Shown here: positions 1-6,564 of the stretch, in pieces | Position numbering within the stretch: position 1 is the first letter of the stretch | How the letters are laid out: each line of letters starts with the position of its first letter | Source of the DNA: Firmicutes bacterium UBA3914 | GTDB lineage: Bacteria; Bacillota; Limnochordia; Darwinibacteriales; Darwinibacteriaceae | DNA length: 34,485 bases | Assembly (NCBI GenBank): GCA_002391385.1 | Contig: DGEY01000059.1 | Location: forward strand, 53,276-87,760 | Direction of reading: 5' to 3' | Notes under the pieces: generated by a model | Told to the model about the DNA's origin: nothing | What the model saw: only the letters and a program-made list of their open reading frames with translations | Databases searched by the model: none | Made by a program: the position numbers and the translations under genes

Positions 1-513
1 GTTCTGCAGGGAAAGATCCACCCCCAAAGCCTCCGATTCTTCTTGGCGGTACTGTTCGATCTGCATGAGCAGTTTGTCGTAGGCACCCAGTTCCGTGAGC
101 TCGATGCCGCTTAGGCCAGTTTTGTGCTCGAAAATGGAGCGCTCCCGCCAGATCAGGTTGGGCTCGCTGTCTGGGGGAGGGAAAAATTCCACTACTTCGG
201 CGTCGATGAAGGCCTGCCCCACTTCCTTGGCGGCGGCCACCCGGTGGTTGCCGTCAACTACATAGTACTTGTCGCGAACTTTATACAAAGAAACCGGCGG
301 CAGGGTACTGCCCCGTTCCACCGCCTTTTTGATCTGCTGATAGCGGTACATGGTGTGGCGGTTTTTAATGCGAAAGCGGGCATCAAAATCCCGCCAGCGG
401 TTCACCGAGCCCACGATGCTGTCCACGGGCACGGTGCGCAGGCCTAAGTACAGAGAATCGGTGAGGCCCAGCTTTTCCTTGGCCGTGTCAAACGCTTTGG
501 CATGTCCTCGCAT
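1..513 (-). CDS. ParB/sulfiredoxin-fold domain protein (partial, C-terminus off window)
   Basis: The reading frame is open from an ATG at 513 to the window edge, giving the first 171 residues without a stop. Residues about 30-110 resemble the ParB/Srx nuclease-like fold: a segment LRTVPVDSIVG, then a long helix, then YYVVDGNHRVAAAKEVG. The DGNHR box corresponds to the nucleotide-binding loop of this fold. An acidic, proline-rich stretch (EFFPPPDSEP) follows, and then helical sequence that continues beyond the window. It starts 7 bases after the metallophosphoesterase stop, and the GGAGTGA ribosome-binding site overlaps that stop, so the two are probably co-transcribed and translationally coupled. 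The substrate cannot be told. There is no HTH in the visible part and no parA next to it, so a chromosome-partition role is not supported. Confidence 0.72.
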   Translation of the reverse strand, partial: MRGHAKAFDTAKEKLGLTDSLYLGLRTVPVDSIVGSVNRWRDFDARFRIKNRHTMYRYQQIKKAVERGSTLPPVSLYKVRDKYYVVDGNHRVAAAKEVGQAFIDAEVVEFFPPPDSEPNLIWRERSIFEHKTGLSGIELTELGAYDKLLMQIEQYRQEESEALGVDLSLQN

Positions 514-520
514 GAAGCAC

Positions 521-1132
521 TCACTCCACCGGTGGATCTATGTCCAAAATGTGAAAGCCATAGCCGTTGATTACTGTGGTGTCGTTCACAACATCAATGC
601 GGTTTTGCTTCAGTCCGTAGTTGAGATGGGTGTGGCCGTGGATGAAATAGCGTGGTTTGTACTTGTGAATGATGTGGGAGAAGGTGAGAAAACCCCTGTG
701 GCACTGGTCTTCGGCGTCATGGATGCCAAAGGGGGGTGCGTGGGTCAGCACAATGTCGATCTTGCGCCCAAAGCGAAAGCGCCAGGCCATGCGGCGCCAG
801 ATGGATCGCATCTGCCGCTCGGTATACTGGATAGCGGAAGGGTGGTGGTAGAACATGGATCCTTCAAAACCGATGATGGTTAAGCCTTTGAAGTAAACCA
901 CCTTTCCGTGAATGTTTTCACCACCGTCGGGGGGATTCTGGGCATAATTGTCATCGTGGTTGCCGCGGACATAGTAGAGGGGAGCATTGAAAACGGACAT
1001 GAGGTATGATAGATACCAGGGGGGTAGATCACCAACGGAGAGGATGGCGTCAATGGACTCTGGAAAGCGCTCACGCCGGAAATGATCATACAGCCGTGGG
1101 TCCACCGTATCCCCGACAATTAGAAACTTCAA
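521..1132 (-). CDS. Calcineurin-like metallophosphoesterase
   Basis: A cytoplasmic phosphoesterase of about 203 residues. Metal-binding motifs appear in the usual order: VGDTVD near the N-terminus, SVGDLPPWY, RGNHDD, LTHAPPFG and HGHTH. These give the Asp/Asn/His ligands of a dinuclear metal centre. The second block reads GDLP rather than the common GDxxD, a variant seen in small stand-alone members. I chose the TTG at 1132 because GGAGG lies 7 bases upstream; the ATG at 1156 has no comparable site and would add an unconserved MIWLGGSS tail. The substrate (nucleotide, phosphodiester or phosphoprotein) cannot be inferred. It lies directly upstream of the ParB-like gene. Confidence 0.85.
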   Translation of the reverse strand: MKFLIVGDTVDPRLYDHFRRERFPESIDAILSVGDLPPWYLSYLMSVFNAPLYYVRGNHDDNYAQNPPDGGENIHGKVVYFKGLTIIGFEGSMFYHHPSAIQYTERQMRSIWRRMAWRFRFGRKIDIVLTHAPPFGIHDAEDQCHRGFLTFSHIIHKYKPRYFIHGHTHLNYGLKQNRIDVVNDTTVINGYGFHILDIDPPVE

Positions 1133-1205
1133 GCTAGAACCTCCCAACCAAATCACCTCAGTCAGAGAGCTGTCAAGACTGCCCCGCTTTTTGGGAAACG
1201 GGCGT

Positions 1206-1520
1206 CTACTCCAATTCTCCGCGGAGACGGGCGTTTTCTTCTTGGGCTACGCGGCGCTTTTCCTGCACGGCTGACATGATTTTGCTTTCCAAAGTTACGC
1301 CTCTGAGCCTTTCCCAGAACCTGGGTGGGCGGATGATGGAGCAATAGCGCTCGGGAGCCTGATACCAGGCTGCATGCGGACCGTCAACCGCTTCTACCTT
1401 TGCGTAGTCTTCGATGAGGGTGACGCGAATCCCCCACTTATCGCCTGGGGCGATCTCGAGGTAAACGGCGCTCTTGTCGGTGGGGCGACTCCATTTGCCT
1501 CGATTCAGCTCTTTCAGCAT
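1206..1520 (-). CDS. Small protein of unknown function
   Basis: About 104 residues, and I do not recognise a family. The N-terminal two thirds looks like a mixed alpha/beta globular domain with several Trp and Tyr residues (KWGIRVTLIEDYAKVEA, HAAWYQAPERYCSII). The last 30 residues are highly charged and helical (SAVQEKRRVAQEENARL), which suggests a short coiled coil. The ATG at 1520 is preferred over 1538 because AAAGGA lies at good distance upstream of 1520. There is no signal peptide or membrane segment. The gene lies 73 bases upstream of the metallophosphoesterase on the same strand and could be the first gene of that operon. Confidence 0.6.
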   Translation of the reverse strand: MLKELNRGKWSRPTDKSAVYLEIAPGDKWGIRVTLIEDYAKVEAVDGPHAAWYQAPERYCSIIRPPRFWERLRGVTLESKIMSAVQEKRRVAQEENARLRGELE

Positions 1521-1585
1521 GTTCTCATCCTTTCCCACTAGTAAGTATTACACATCGGTGGGCTAAATCCTAGTCAGATTGGGAG

Positions 1586-2065
1586 ATGGTTGTGTTGCTG
1601 TTGTTAACGATCTGTATCTTTTTGTCCCTGCTCTGCCCGCTTCCCGCCTGGGCCAGCCCGGAGGAAGCCAGTTCCCTCCGCCTCGTGCAGGGGGAGTGGG
1701 CCCACGAGGTGCGGGGGATGGATGATTACGATCCCAATCCGGAAGGGCGCTTCAAGCGGGGGGAGCGGGGTTACGCTTACATAGTGGTGGAAGGATTCGA
1801 TGTCGGCCAGGACGGCGAATACTACTTCCTGCACTTAAGCGTAGATGTGGCCCTGGAAACCAAGGGGGGCATCCGGCTCTTTTCCCGCAGGGACATCTAC
1901 GACCTGGAAGAATGGTACCTGGAACCTCCCGGCGATACATGGTTCTACATCTATGTCGATATTCCCTGGTGGGCGCCGCGGGGAACCTATGTGGCGGTGA
2001 TCACCATCCACGATCTCCTTGCTGGTACGGCTTTGGAGGAGAGGCGGGAAGTTGCTGTTTACTAA
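1586..2065 (+). CDS. Secreted beta-rich protein, probable Ig-like domain
   Basis: About 159 residues. The N-terminus is a clear signal peptide: a hydrophobic run LLLLTICIFLSLLCPL followed by PAWAS, a signal peptidase I site. The mature part alternates beta-strand-like segments (YAYIVVEGFDV, YYFLHLSVDVAL, WFYIYVDIPWW, GTYVAVITIHDLLAG). The pattern of a GTY strand, an acidic turn and a last strand ending in VAVY is typical of an extracellular Ig-like sandwich. The start is uncertain: ATG 1586 has only a weak GGGAG directly before it, and in-frame GTG/TTG codons follow within 12 bases. It is divergent from the small protein gene and lies 73 bases before rex. Function unknown. Confidence 0.6.
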   Translation: MVVLLLLTICIFLSLLCPLPAWASPEEASSLRLVQGEWAHEVRGMDDYDPNPEGRFKRGERGYAYIVVEGFDVGQDGEYYFLHLSVDVALETKGGIRLFSRRDIYDLEEWYLEPPGDTWFYIYVDIPWWAPRGTYVAVITIHDLLAGTALEERREVAVY

Positions 2066-2071
2066 TTTGCC

Positions 2072-2089
2072 TTGTGAAAAGGGATACAA
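2072..2089 (+). promoter_or_regulatory. Candidate Rex operator upstream of rex
   Basis: The 18-base site TTGTGAAAAGGGATACAA has a perfect left half of the Rex consensus (TTGTGAA-N4-TTCACAA as known from Bacillus). The right half matches at its last four positions (ACAA). It lies about 52 bases before the rex start and overlaps the upstream half of a promoter-like element, as expected for NADH-responsive autoregulation. Confidence 0.5.
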
Positions 2090-2108
2090 GCGGTATTTGT
2101 AGAATAAT
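2081..2108 (+). promoter_or_regulatory. Promoter-like element before rex
   Basis: GGGAT at 2081-2085 is followed after 16 bases by GAATAAT at 2102-2108. The same arrangement with identical spacing occurs before the hydroxyacid dehydrogenase and the GNAT genes. It recalls sigma-H-type promoters (AGGA and GAAT boxes). Alternatively AATAAT may serve as an ordinary -10 box without a good -35 box. Confidence 0.35.
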
Positions 2109-2141
2109 TAGCGAGCATTCCATTTTTCAAGGGGGAATATG

Positions 2142-2801
2142 ATGACAGCAAGAGGGAGAAAAAAGCGCGCAGCCATCCCCCAAGGGGTTGTGGGCCGCTT
2201 ACCCGTCTATTTCCGCTACCTCACCGAGCTGCACTCCTTGGGCGTGGACAAGGTTTCCTCGGCTCAACTGGGGGAAGCCCTGGATTTTACCGCAGCCCAG
2301 ATCCGCTCCGATCTGAGCTACTTCGGTTCCTTCGGCCAGCAGGGTTATGGTTATAACGTTGCGGAACTGCTGCAGCAGGTTCGGCAGATCTTGGGGTTGA
2401 ACAAACGCCATTCCCTGGTCTTGGTGGGGGCGGGGAATATCGGTAAAGCCATCGGCAGCTACGGGTGGTTTCGCGCCGAAGGGTTTATCATCGAAGCCAT
2501 CTTCGATATCGATCCCCACTTGATCGGCAATATCCACGGGGGCTGCGCCATCCGCCACGTGGATGAACTGAAGGACTATCTCCAAGAGCACTCCGCGGAT
2601 ATCGGTGTGATCGCCACACCAAAGGAAGCTGCCCAGGCGGTCTGCGATGTGCTGGTGGCAGGCGGCGTCAAGGGCATCTGGAACTTCTCGCCGGCCCAGC
2701 TCAATGTGGCAGAGGGCGTGATTGTGGAAAATATCCACCTCACCGACAGCCTGCTCCGTTTGGCTTTCCGCCTTCACGAACGGGAGCAGCGCCTCGAGTA
2801 G
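2142..2801 (+). CDS. rex: Redox-sensing transcriptional repressor Rex
   Basis: Rex senses the NADH/NAD+ ratio and represses fermentation and respiration genes when NADH is low. The protein has about 219 residues, the usual family length. Residues about 10-75 form the N-terminal winged helix, with the typical SSAQLGEALDFTAAQIRSDL recognition region and FGSFGQQGYGYNV linker. A Rossmann fold follows, with the glycine-rich loop VGAGNIGKAIGSY, the acidic end of strand 2 (IFDIDP) and the GVIATP segment. The C-terminus (LRLAFRLHE) is the domain-swapped helix. AAGGGGG lies 6 bases before the ATG at 2142 but only 3 before the ATG at 2139, so 2142 is preferred. A candidate self-operator lies upstream and a strong terminator follows. 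Confidence 0.95.
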   Translation: MTARGRKKRAAIPQGVVGRLPVYFRYLTELHSLGVDKVSSAQLGEALDFTAAQIRSDLSYFGSFGQQGYGYNVAELLQQVRQILGLNKRHSLVLVGAGNIGKAIGSYGWFRAEGFIIEAIFDIDPHLIGNIHGGCAIRHVDELKDYLQEHSADIGVIATPKEAAQAVCDVLVAGGVKGIWNFSPAQLNVAEGVIVENIHLTDSLLRLAFRLHEREQRLE

Positions 2802-2826
2802 TAAAGGACCGAAAAAAGCGGCATAG

Positions 2827-2860
2827 AAAAAGCACCTGACCGTTGGCCAGGTGCTTTTTT
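2827..2860. terminator. Bidirectional rho-independent terminator
   Basis: AGCACCTG and CAGGTGCT form an 8-base-pair perfect stem (2831-2838 with 2848-2855) around a 9-base loop. It has an A run on the left and a T run on the right. It can end transcription of rex and also of the convergent FMN-binding gene. Confidence 0.9.
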
Positions 2861-2875
2861 GGGCTGGTTGGTGAA

Positions 2876-3568
2876 CTACTTGTCGATGCGAGCTCTATCT
2901 AAAGCATCGCGTACTGCGATGTTGGACATCTGGGTCAGACCGGTGGCTCCGCTGATGGTGTCAACGAAACCGGGTTCGGACTGGAGGGCTGCTTCTTTGT
3001 AAGCTTCCCGAGCCATCTCCAGGGGCCAACCATACTCGGCCGGATCCTGGATGCTGCCGTCGGCAAGTACGCGCTGCGCTTTGAAGTCAACGATCTTGTC
3101 GTCCTTGATGGTGATCCATACTACCTTGTAGTAGCCGCGGCTGGCCACATCGGAACGGCCCATAAACACACCGTCGAAGTACTTCTTGTCGGTGGGCTTG
3201 TCGGGGCTGGCCTTAATCAGGGCCCTCTCCACAGCCTGGATGAAGCCCGTGGAGCTGCCGGTTGCACCGGTGACGATGTCGGCTACAGCAGCTTGGTTCT
3301 CCACAAACTGCAGTCCCAGGGTGCGGGCGGCTTCGCCGGCCTCGGGCCAGGGATAGGTTGTCCAATCTTTCTCCACCATTTTGTCGGTAAACTCACGGAG
3401 AATTACCGCAACGATTTTGCCATCCTCAATGAACACTTTGGCGTACTGGATGCTCTTGTCGCTGGCATCGGACCAGGCTTCATAGGTTCCATCGATGTAC
3501 TGGGCGTAGGAGAGTACGCTGAAGGATAGGACCAAGACGACAGCAAGGAGCAGCGAAAGCTTTCTCAT
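2876..3568 (-). CDS. Secreted protein with two FMN-binding repeats
   Basis: About 230 residues. The N-terminus is a signal peptide (MRKLSLLLAVVLVLSFSV) ending in SYA-QY. There is no lipobox cysteine, so it is released rather than lipid-anchored. The mature protein holds two similar repeats of roughly 95 residues. Each begins with a DGTY/DGVF strand pair and ends with a flavin-attachment-type motif: ADIVTGATGSS in the first and VDTISGATGLT in the second. In the FMN_bind family the last threonine of such [S/T]GAT motifs can receive FMN covalently from ApbE. The tandem layout resembles PplA of Listeria, an extracellular electron carrier. ATG 3568 is chosen because GGAGG lies 9 bases upstream; the longer frame to 3616 would precede the signal peptide. 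No apbE or NDH gene is in the window. An extracellular redox role is inferred. Confidence 0.8.
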   Translation of the reverse strand: MRKLSLLLAVVLVLSFSVLSYAQYIDGTYEAWSDASDKSIQYAKVFIEDGKIVAVILREFTDKMVEKDWTTYPWPEAGEAARTLGLQFVENQAAVADIVTGATGSSTGFIQAVERALIKASPDKPTDKKYFDGVFMGRSDVASRGYYKVVWITIKDDKIVDFKAQRVLADGSIQDPAEYGWPLEMAREAYKEAALQSEPGFVDTISGATGLTQMSNIAVRDALDRARIDK

Positions 3569-3630
3569 GTGCTCAAACCTCCATTTTTGATTTGTCATAG
3601 TGAATTCTTTCACCAACTGGGCCCATGTTT

Positions 3631-3659
3631 AGATTAACAAATTAGGTGGAGGTAGTCAA
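3631..3659 (-). promoter_or_regulatory. Sigma-A type promoter of the FMN-binding gene
   Basis: On the minus strand TTGACT (3659-3654) and TAATCT (3636-3631) are separated by exactly 17 bases. An A/T-rich stretch lies immediately upstream (3660-3700) and could act as an UP element. The predicted 5' leader is about 55 bases. Confidence 0.65.
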
Positions 3660-3731
3660 GGTGTTTAATCAAAATTTTTATATGAAAAACCAACACCTTT
3701 TTTCGCACATTTGACCTGCTTTCCTGGCCGT

Positions 3732-3980
3732 TCAGCCGTACTGCGTCAATGTGGTGACCATGACGATGTCCTGTCCCTGCCTACAGTTTTCCTGAAAAAG
3801 GTGGCGCAAAGCCCGCCAAACTTCATCTGGGCTGCCTGTGATTATCGTATCAAGCGAGGTGCTGCTCTGGCGAAAATCGTAGTCGAGGCCGTGTTCCTCC
3901 AGAAACTGGGTGGGCAGTCCCATGAGGCTTTCCAGCCCCTCCTGGTCCACGGGGTAAAGGGAAACCTGTGCTCTGATCAT
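3732..3980 (-). CDS. YkoF/MTH1187-like thiamine-binding domain protein
   Basis: 82 residues. The N-terminal strand IRAQVSLYPVDQ, the middle TSLDTIITGSPDEVWRAL and the end QDIVMVTTLTQYG match the small ferredoxin-like fold of the YkoF/MTH1187 (DUF77) family. Members bind thiamine or hydroxymethylpyrimidine, either as dimers or as double-domain proteins. This is a single-domain version. GGAGGTG lies 12 bases before the ATG, a rather long spacing. It sits 56 bases after the LysM gene on the same strand. No thiamine transport genes (ykoE/D/C) are nearby, so the ligand is inferred only from the family. No TPP riboswitch was seen. Confidence 0.65.
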   Translation of the reverse strand: MIRAQVSLYPVDQEGLESLMGLPTQFLEEHGLDYDFRQSSTSLDTIITGSPDEVWRALRHLFQENCRQGQDIVMVTTLTQYG

Positions 3981-4036
3981 AAAAAGGCCTACACCTCCTG
4001 TGGGTAGTATGGCCAGAAGGTGCAGGCTTCACTCCT

Positions 4037-4963
4037 TTAGCCGGTGGGGACGCACACGATCTGCCCGGGCCGGATCTGGTTGGGATTGGGGATCTGTGGG
4101 TTGGCCCTGATCAGGGCATCCAGGGAGACCCCAAAGCGGCGGGCGATGTTGAACATGGTATCCCCAGGTCGCACGGTGTAGGCAAAGGTCCCGGGAGGAC
4201 AGCCCCCTGGGGGCTGGGAGACGATGGGTACGCAGACGATCTGCCCCGGGAAAATCAAATTGGGATTGGTGATCTGGGGATTGGCGGCGATTAAGGCATT
4301 GAGGGATACCCCAAACCTTTGGGCGATGAGGAACATGCTGTCACCGGGCTGCACTGTATAGGCGAAGGTCCCCGGCGGGCAGCGGCCATCGGTTCTGGGC
4401 ACGCAGACGATCTGTCCCGGGAAGATCAGGTTGGGATTGGTGATCTGGGGGTTGGCGGCGATCAAGGCATTGAGGGATACACCGAACCTCTGGGCGATGG
4501 AGAACATGGAATCGCCCGGCTGCACCGTGTAGGGGAACGTGTTGGGCGGGCAGGCAAACTCCGGCACGCAGACGATCTGCCCCGGGAAGATCAGGTTAGG
4601 GTTGGGAATCTGGGGATTAGCCGCAATCAGTTCATCTAGGGGGACGTTGAATCTCCGGGCAATGGAGAACATGGTGTCCCCTGGCTGTACGGTGTAGCTG
4701 AAGGTGCCGGGTGGGCAGGTCACCTGCTGCCGCGGGATGCAGACGATCTGTCCGGGGCGGATCTGGCTGGGATCGGGGATCTGGGGATTGGCCGCGATCA
4801 AGGCGTCGAGGCTCACTCCGAACTGACGGGCAATGGAGAACATGCTGTCCCCAGGGCGGACGATGTAGGGAGTGGTGTTGGGTCCGCAGACGCGCCCCGC
4901 CTCGGAGCTGCCCTGGGCTTCAGCTTGCGCCTGCTCAGCGGCGAGCTTTTCTTGGTCTTCCAA
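4037..4963 (-). CDS. Five-LysM-repeat protein, possible spore-coat/cell-wall protein
   Basis: About 308 residues: a short charged, Ala/Gln-rich N-terminal region (about 30 residues) and then five LysM domains in a row with a period of about 50-57 residues. Each has the core YTVQPGDSMFSIA, a GVSLDALIAANPQI helix-loop and the closing PGQIVCVP. LysM binds the GlcNAc backbone of peptidoglycan. Every repeat carries a cysteine in the closing VCVP or VCIP; a second cysteine lies in the linker before each domain (CPPGTF or similar, VCGPNT before the first). There is no signal peptide or catalytic domain. In spore formers such leaderless LysM proteins (SafA type) are assembled around the forespore from the mother cell, a possible role here. 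TTG 4963 is chosen because AAAGGAGG lies 7 bases upstream; the ATG at 4984 would put that site inside the coding region. Confidence 0.85.
   Translation of the reverse strand: MEDQEKLAAEQAQAEAQGSSEAGRVCGPNTTPYIVRPGDSMFSIARQFGVSLDALIAANPQIPDPSQIRPGQIVCIPRQQVTCPPGTFSYTVQPGDTMFSIARRFNVPLDELIAANPQIPNPNLIFPGQIVCVPEFACPPNTFPYTVQPGDSMFSIAQRFGVSLNALIAANPQITNPNLIFPGQIVCVPRTDGRCPPGTFAYTVQPGDSMFLIAQRFGVSLNALIAANPQITNPNLIFPGQIVCVPIVSQPPGGCPPGTFAYTVRPGDTMFNIARRFGVSLDALIRANPQIPNPNQIRPGQIVCVPTG
4050..4880 (-). repeat. Tandem coding repeats (five LysM units)
   Basis: Five direct repeats of about 150-175 bases encode the LysM domains. The third and fourth units, numbered from the N-terminus, are very alike at the DNA level over more than 100 bases, which points to recent duplication or gene conversion. 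Confidence 0.85.
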
Positions 4964-4992
4964 CGTAAATCCTCCTTTACACATGAATACCG

Positions 4993-5019
4993 CGAGGACG
5001 GAAAGGCTTTAGGTCCTCG
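4993..5019 (-). other. Hairpin in the 5' leader of the LysM gene
   Basis: CGAGGAC (4993-4999) pairs with GTCCTCG (5013-5019). AAAG/CTTT pairing inside the loop could extend the structure. It lies about 30 bases upstream of the LysM start codon and has no T run, so a terminator is unlikely. A nearby inverted repeat, TCATA-N6-TATGA at 5028-5043, could be an operator or part of a promoter. Confidence 0.4.
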
Positions 5020-5066
5020 TTTGCGGTTCATACCAGGATATGAGTGGAAAGGAGGATGTGTGCCTC

Positions 5067-5095
5067 TTGACACGGGGAAAAAGCTGTGCTAAAGT
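5067..5095 (+). promoter_or_regulatory. Promoter of tRNA-Asn
   Basis: A perfect -35 box TTGACA (5067-5072) and TAAAGT (5090-5095) are separated by 17 bases. They end 11 bases before the mature tRNA 5' end. Confidence 0.85.
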
Positions 5096-5106
5096 AAGGG
5101 TAGCGT

Positions 5107-5181
<75 letters not shown>

Positions 5182-5185
5182 GCAT

Positions 5186-5216
5186 GAAAGCGACTAGGTG
5201 CAGCCTAGTCGCTTTC
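5186..5216. terminator. Hairpin terminator after tRNA-Asn
   Basis: GAAAGCGACTAGG (5186-5198) pairs perfectly over 13 bases with CCTAGTCGCTTTC (5204-5216) around a 5-base loop. It begins 4 bases after the tRNA CCA end. The T run is only TTTC, so termination may be weaker. The structure is symmetric and could also serve the convergent PspC gene. Confidence 0.65.
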
Positions 5217-5256
5217 GCCACTTATTGAGGGCTGGATAAGTCCGGGGGCCTGGCGG

Positions 5257-5448
5257 CTAACGGTAGGGGTCCTCCGGGATGATGATCCAGGCGACGATGT
5301 AGGCCAAAATGCCCGTTCCATACACGATGGCTAGGATAGCCCAGATCAGGCGGACGATGGTGGGATCGATGTTGAAATACTCTGCGATCCCGCCGCAGAC
5401 ACCGCCGATTTTTCTGTCCCTGGACGAACGGTAAATCCGTTTACTCAT
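5257..5448 (-). CDS. PspC-domain membrane protein
   Basis: 63 residues forming one PspC domain: the basic N-terminal segment KRIYRSSRDRKIGGVCGGIA, then EYFNIDPTIVRLIWAI leading into a single membrane segment (LAIVYGTGILAYIVAWIII) and a short tail PEDPYR. Such minimal PspC proteins are common in Bacillota and are linked to envelope stress, often without other psp genes. GGGAGGA lies 7 bases before the ATG. The start lies inside the end of the hydroxyacid dehydrogenase gene (8-base overlap), which suggests translational coupling. The exact role is unknown. Confidence 0.88.
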   Translation of the reverse strand: MSKRIYRSSRDRKIGGVCGGIAEYFNIDPTIVRLIWAILAIVYGTGILAYIVAWIIIPEDPYR

Positions 5449-6430
5449 AGCTGTCCTCCCTCTTCCAGATTTCTGGATTGACCAGATTGCGGGGGCGTTG
5501 GCCCTTTAAGACGGCCAGCACATCGCTGACCACCAGATCAACCATCTGCAAACGGGTTTCCCTGCCGGCACTGGCGATATGGGGGGCTAAAACCACATTG
5601 GGCAGCTCGGCGAGACCCGGGTGGAGGGCCGGCTCATTTTCAAACACGTCCAAACCGGCGCCGTAGATCCGCCCCTCCCTCAGCGCCTGGACCAGGGCCC
5701 CTTCATCCACCACCGGACCCCGGGCGGTGTTGATCAAGACCGCGGTGGGCTTCATGAGCCCAAGTTCCCGCTCCCCAATGAGATGCCTGGTTTCGGGGGT
5801 GAGGGGGCAGTGCAGGGAGACGAAATCTGCTTCCTTAAGCAGGGCGTCCAAATCAGCATATTCTAGACCCAGCTCCCTTTCCACATCCTCCGGGAGCCTC
5901 GTTCGATTGTGATAGAGGATGCGCATGGCAAAGCCCCGGGCCCTTTTGGCCACCGCTTGGCCGATGCGTCCTGCGCCCACGATGCCTAAGGTCTTACCGT
6001 GGACCTCAACCCCCAGGAGCAGTTCCGGGGCCCAACCGGCGAAGCGCCCCGCCCGCACCAGGGCATCACCTTCCACCACCCGCCTGGCGGTGGCCAAAAG
6101 GAGTGCCCAGGCGAAGTCAGCGCTGGCCGCGGTGAGCACATCCGGTGTGTTCACCACGGCAATCCCCCGGGCGGTGGCGGCAGCGAGGTCGATGTTGTTA
6201 AAGCCCACGGCGTAGTTGGCGATTACCTTGAGTTTCTGGCCCGCCCCGATCACTTCGGAGTCGATCGGATTGGCCAGCATGGTGATGACTGCATCCTGCC
6301 CGGGGATGATCTCCAGAAGCTCTTCCTTGGTCATGTTGCGGTCTTCCGGAAAGACGGTGACCTCACACAGGTCACGCAGCCGCTCTAGACCCTGGCCGGG
6401 CAGCTTTCTTGTTACAAAGACGCTGTACAT
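5441..6430 (-). CDS. D-2-hydroxyacid dehydrogenase (glyoxylate/hydroxypyruvate reductase type)
   Basis: About 329 residues. It should catalyse NAD(P)H-dependent reduction of a 2-keto acid such as glyoxylate or hydroxypyruvate in the cytoplasm. The substrate domain comes first (VFVTRKLPGQGLERL; VITMLANPIDSEVI; IANYAVGFNNIDLAAATARG). The Rossmann domain follows, with GIVGAGRIGQAVAKRA and a basic residue after strand 2 (YHNRTR), which hints at NADPH use. The catalytic set is present: Arg in NTARGPVVDE, Glu in DVFENEP and His in APHIASAG. ATG 6430 is used because AGGAG lies 7 bases upstream; the upstream GTG (6436) would be too close to it. It is closest to glyoxylate reductase (GyaR) rather than SerA, as there is no ACT domain. 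Confidence 0.88.
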   Translation of the reverse strand: MYSVFVTRKLPGQGLERLRDLCEVTVFPEDRNMTKEELLEIIPGQDAVITMLANPIDSEVIGAGQKLKVIANYAVGFNNIDLAAATARGIAVVNTPDVLTAASADFAWALLLATARRVVEGDALVRAGRFAGWAPELLLGVEVHGKTLGIVGAGRIGQAVAKRARGFAMRILYHNRTRLPEDVERELGLEYADLDALLKEADFVSLHCPLTPETRHLIGERELGLMKPTAVLINTARGPVVDEGALVQALREGRIYGAGLDVFENEPALHPGLAELPNVVLAPHIASAGRETRLQMVDLVVSDVLAVLKGQRPRNLVNPEIWKREDSYE

Positions 6431-6450
6431 AGCCACACTCCTCTCACCGT

Positions 6451-6478
6451 ATTATTCTTGCCCTGGACCGGAGATCCT
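6451..6478 (-). promoter_or_regulatory. Promoter-like element before the hydroxyacid dehydrogenase
   Basis: On the minus strand AGGAT (6478-6474), 16 bases and GAATAAT (6457-6451) repeat the arrangement seen before rex and the GNAT gene. It lies 21 bases before the start codon, so the transcript leader would be short. Confidence 0.35.
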
Positions 6479-6493
6479 TTTCAGTTCACAAAG

Positions 6494-6536
6494 AGTTCAA
6501 AACAGCCGGCAGGGTTTCGCCGCAGGTTGTTGAACT
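6494..6536. other. Imperfect inverted repeat upstream of parA
   Basis: AGTTCAA (6494-6500) is the exact inverse of TTGAACT (6530-6536). A second pair, CGGC and GCCG, closes the centre. There is no T run. It sits between the divergent hydroxyacid dehydrogenase and parA genes, so it could be an operator or a leader hairpin for parA. Confidence 0.4.
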
Positions 6537-6564
6537 TACCTCTAAGTTAAGGGAGGGAGTATGG

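Noticed and set aside
3626..3641. A Rex-like palindrome (TGTTTA-GA-TTAACA) in the FMN-binding gene promoter
   Set aside because: The half-sites are only 2 bases apart instead of 4 and one base mismatches, so it does not fit the Rex consensus.
3981..4036. TPP riboswitch before the YkoF-like gene
   Set aside because: The 56-base gap is too short and lacks the CUGAGA core.
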